7,562 nucleotides of DNA from UBA6136 sp044378425 (GTDB lineage: Bacteria; Pseudomonadota; Gammaproteobacteria; Methylococcales; Methylococcaceae), in contig JBILXN010000117.1 of NCBI GenBank assembly GCA_044378425.1, forward strand, positions 1 to 7,562. Direction: 5' to 3'. Numbering within the stretch: position 1 is the stretch's first letter; each line of letters opens with the position of its first letter. Under the pieces are notes generated by a model that saw nothing but the letters and a program-made list of their open reading frames with translations, searched no databases and had not been told where the DNA came from. Both the position numbers and the translations under genes were made by a program. Shown here in pieces: positions 6,600-7,562 of this stretch.

Positions 6600-6863
6600 A
6601 ACGCGCTCAAATCACCGACGTGTCAGGGCGACCGAATAGCCTTGCTGCTTGATCGGGATAAATGTGACCGCGAGAACAAACCTCTGAAAGCAAGGCTGCG
6701 CGCAGCAAAACCGAGGCAGTCAGCGTGCCTCGAAAACCTCGACCTCACCCCCTATCGATCACCGAGGAATAGACGGCCGAATCACCTGGAAACGCAACTG
6801 GGGCTCGGGATAAACACGAAGATCGTGAACACGGTGTTAGGGAGCACGTTTCGGAGCCTATGA
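6600..6863 (+). pseudogene. istB: Remnant of IS21-family istB (copy B)
   Basis: This copy keeps slightly more IstB-like sequence on its left: ANALKSPTCQGDRIALLLDR resembles the stretch before the conserved LLVDRE of IstB. DKCDREN, LKARLRAAKPRQSACLENLD and then divergence follow. As in copy A, the Walker A region is missing and the frame ends in GLGINTKIVNTVLGSTFRSL. The 14-base and one-base differences from copy A together total 15 bases, so the tail is in the same frame in both. No istA and no intact ATPase: non-functional as a transposition helper. Confidence 0.65.
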
Positions 6864-6895
6864 CCGTATGAGGCGCGGCACAATATTGGCGAGGG
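6622..6895 (+). repeat. IS21-derived repeat, copy B
   Basis: Second direct copy of the element, 725 bases downstream of copy A at its left edge. Relative to A it lacks 14 bases near 6747 and one base near 6795. The internal palindrome GCTGCGCGCAGC and the 3' block CACGTTTCGGAGCCTATGA are identical in both. Sequence flanking the two copies is not clearly alike, so this is not an obvious simple tandem duplication. Confidence 0.85.
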
Positions 6896-6909
6896 GGGAT
6901 GTCGTTAAG

Positions 6910-7215
6910 TCACTCGCCGTTCTGTGGCGCTGATCCGGTTTTTTGAATCGTCGGGGGGCCCGATATCGAGACAGTGATGCAAAGGATGTAGCCTTCAAGA
7001 CGCAAGGACTTAACCAATAGTTTTCCATCAAGCGCAGGGTTTAGTTTGGCTCTTAATCGACTCAGAATCACCGAAAGCGCGTGTTTTCCGGCATCATCTG
7101 AGGCCACCCCTGCGATTTCCAGAAGCCGCTGCGATTCAAGCCGTTGTTCCGGGGCCATGGCAAAGGCAAGGACCATGAGTTGAATAATCTTCGGAATAAT
7201 ACTATTGCGCTGCAA
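6910..7215 (-). pseudogene. C-terminal winged-helix fragment of an OmpR/PhoB-type regulator
   Basis: The minus-strand frame reads as a trans_reg_C DNA-binding domain from its first helix onward: IIPKIIQLMVLAFAMAPEQR corresponds to the LTPKEFQLL..LA..PG region. Then come LESQRLLEIAG, HALSVILSRLRAKL (recognition helix pattern ISRLRKKL) and VKSLRLEGYIL (wing pattern VRGVGYRL). No receiver domain precedes it. The only start in frame is a TTG at 7215, and a stop lies 22 codons further up. The domain's N-terminal strands are missing, so the gene was most likely cut near 7200 by a rearrangement. It could be a short expressed protein, but I consider a remnant more likely. Confidence 0.6.
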
Positions 7216-7562
7216 TATGTTGGGACCTTTTCTGACTCCAATGGCAGTTCTTGGAGTATGGATGCCGCATGGATAGGTGAATTACCTGGCTCTGGCGCGT
7301 GGGGTCTGGCGCCTCCAAACAGCGCGATAAACTCATTTCCAGCTTTAGTTGGGGTTGTTGACTCGAACTGGACTTTAAATAATACCGCCTTAACCGCGCC
7401 AAACACTTACATCTACATGCTTCCAGTAGATAGCGGCTATAACATAACCGCTGCCTTATCGCATTGGCCGTCTCAGATTTGAGAGTATTTTAGGGAATGC
7501 TGGGGGAGTCTCAGGCACGAATAGTTGGGAGTCCGCGCCCACCAGCACAACCTTGAGCTTTC
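7195..7562 (+). pseudogene. Unknown Ser/Asn/Trp-rich protein, 5'-truncated and frameshifted, runs off the window
   Basis: Not recognised. From about 7195 the plus strand reads as believable protein in AT-richer codons: ALQYVGTFSDSNGSSWSMDA, then AWIGELPGSGAWGLAPPNS and NTYIYMLPVDSGYNITAALS, ending at TGA (7480-7482). The frame one base over, starting with GAG at 7481, stays open to the window edge and has the same style (ESILGNAGGVSGTNSWESAP). Removing one T from the TTT at 7478-7480 would join them. No start codon or ribosome site belongs to it; upstream sequence is the antisense of the winged-helix fragment. The Gly/Ser/Asn/Trp-rich composition suggests an exported protein, but no signal peptide is visible. 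Confidence 0.4.

Larger units (their letters stand above)
6186..6621. other. Non-coding spacer between the two IS21-derived repeats
   Basis: No protein-coding gene is recognised in these 436 bases. It holds an inverted pair GGGCAA/TTGCCC (6210-6235), a G-rich stretch (6245-6270), the dyad TGTCA-CT-TGACA (6327-6338), three DnaA-box 9-mers (6371-6379, 6527-6535, 6541-6549), and small hairpins CGAGC/GCTCG (6418-6431) and CATTG/CAATG (6433-6447). TTGACA at 6333 has no partner -10. The end of the spacer (from about 6600) still reads as IstB-like sequence belonging to copy B. Confidence 0.6.

Noticed and set aside
6435..6863. Intact 142-residue gene covering the spacer and repeat copy B
   Set aside because: The first half is proline/arginine-rich translation of the DnaA-box spacer with no protein-like pattern, and the second half is a truncated IstB fragment; no ribosome site was seen.
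6917..6950. Extension of repeat homology beyond copy B (similar to 6278-6305, TTCTG.GGCG...TTGAATC)
   Set aside because: The match is short and gapped, and would need a roughly 66-base deletion; it may be chance.
7068..7406. Minus-strand open frame overlapping the junction
   Set aside because: It overlaps both the winged-helix fragment and the plus-strand unknown frame and its translation resembles neither a receiver nor any other domain.

Overview
The window looks like a chromosomal segment of a GC-rich Gram-negative bacterium, most likely a proteobacterium. The evidence is an outer-membrane lipoprotein of the TolC/NodT family, a periplasmic adaptor protein, a LysR regulator, a sigma70-type tRNA promoter and a tRNA-Thr with encoded CCA. 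I cannot name the genus from the sequence alone.

Positions 1-2469 hold the end of a tripartite export operon on the plus strand. A membrane-fusion (HlyD-like) adaptor overlaps by four bases (ATGA) with a NodT/OprM-type outer-membrane factor. The inner-membrane pump is not in the window and probably lies upstream. A tRNA-Thr(UGU) gene follows at 2581-2656, with its own good promoter just past the outer-membrane factor gene.

Positions 2775-4966 hold a chitin-degradation unit. A secreted GH18 chitinase with two N-terminal CBM2-like domains is on the minus strand and ends in a UUCG-loop terminator. A LysR-type regulator (4967-5881, plus) is transcribed divergently from it across a 135-base gap, the usual arrangement for a regulator controlling its neighbour and itself.

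Positions 5882-7562 are a decayed, gene-poor accessory region. It holds two direct copies of a ~280-base element, each carrying a remnant of the N-terminal part of an IS21-family IstB helper fused to the same unrelated tail. Between the copies lie a potential G-quadruplex and three exact DnaA-box 9-mers, two of them as an inverted pair. After the second copy comes the C-terminal winged-helix half of an OmpR/PhoB-type regulator (minus strand). It is cut off near 7200, where a more AT-rich plus-strand reading frame of unknown function begins. That frame is itself broken by an apparent one-base frameshift at about 7480. I see no intact new defence or mobile system; the repeat pair with the DnaA boxes between its copies is the least explained structure here.
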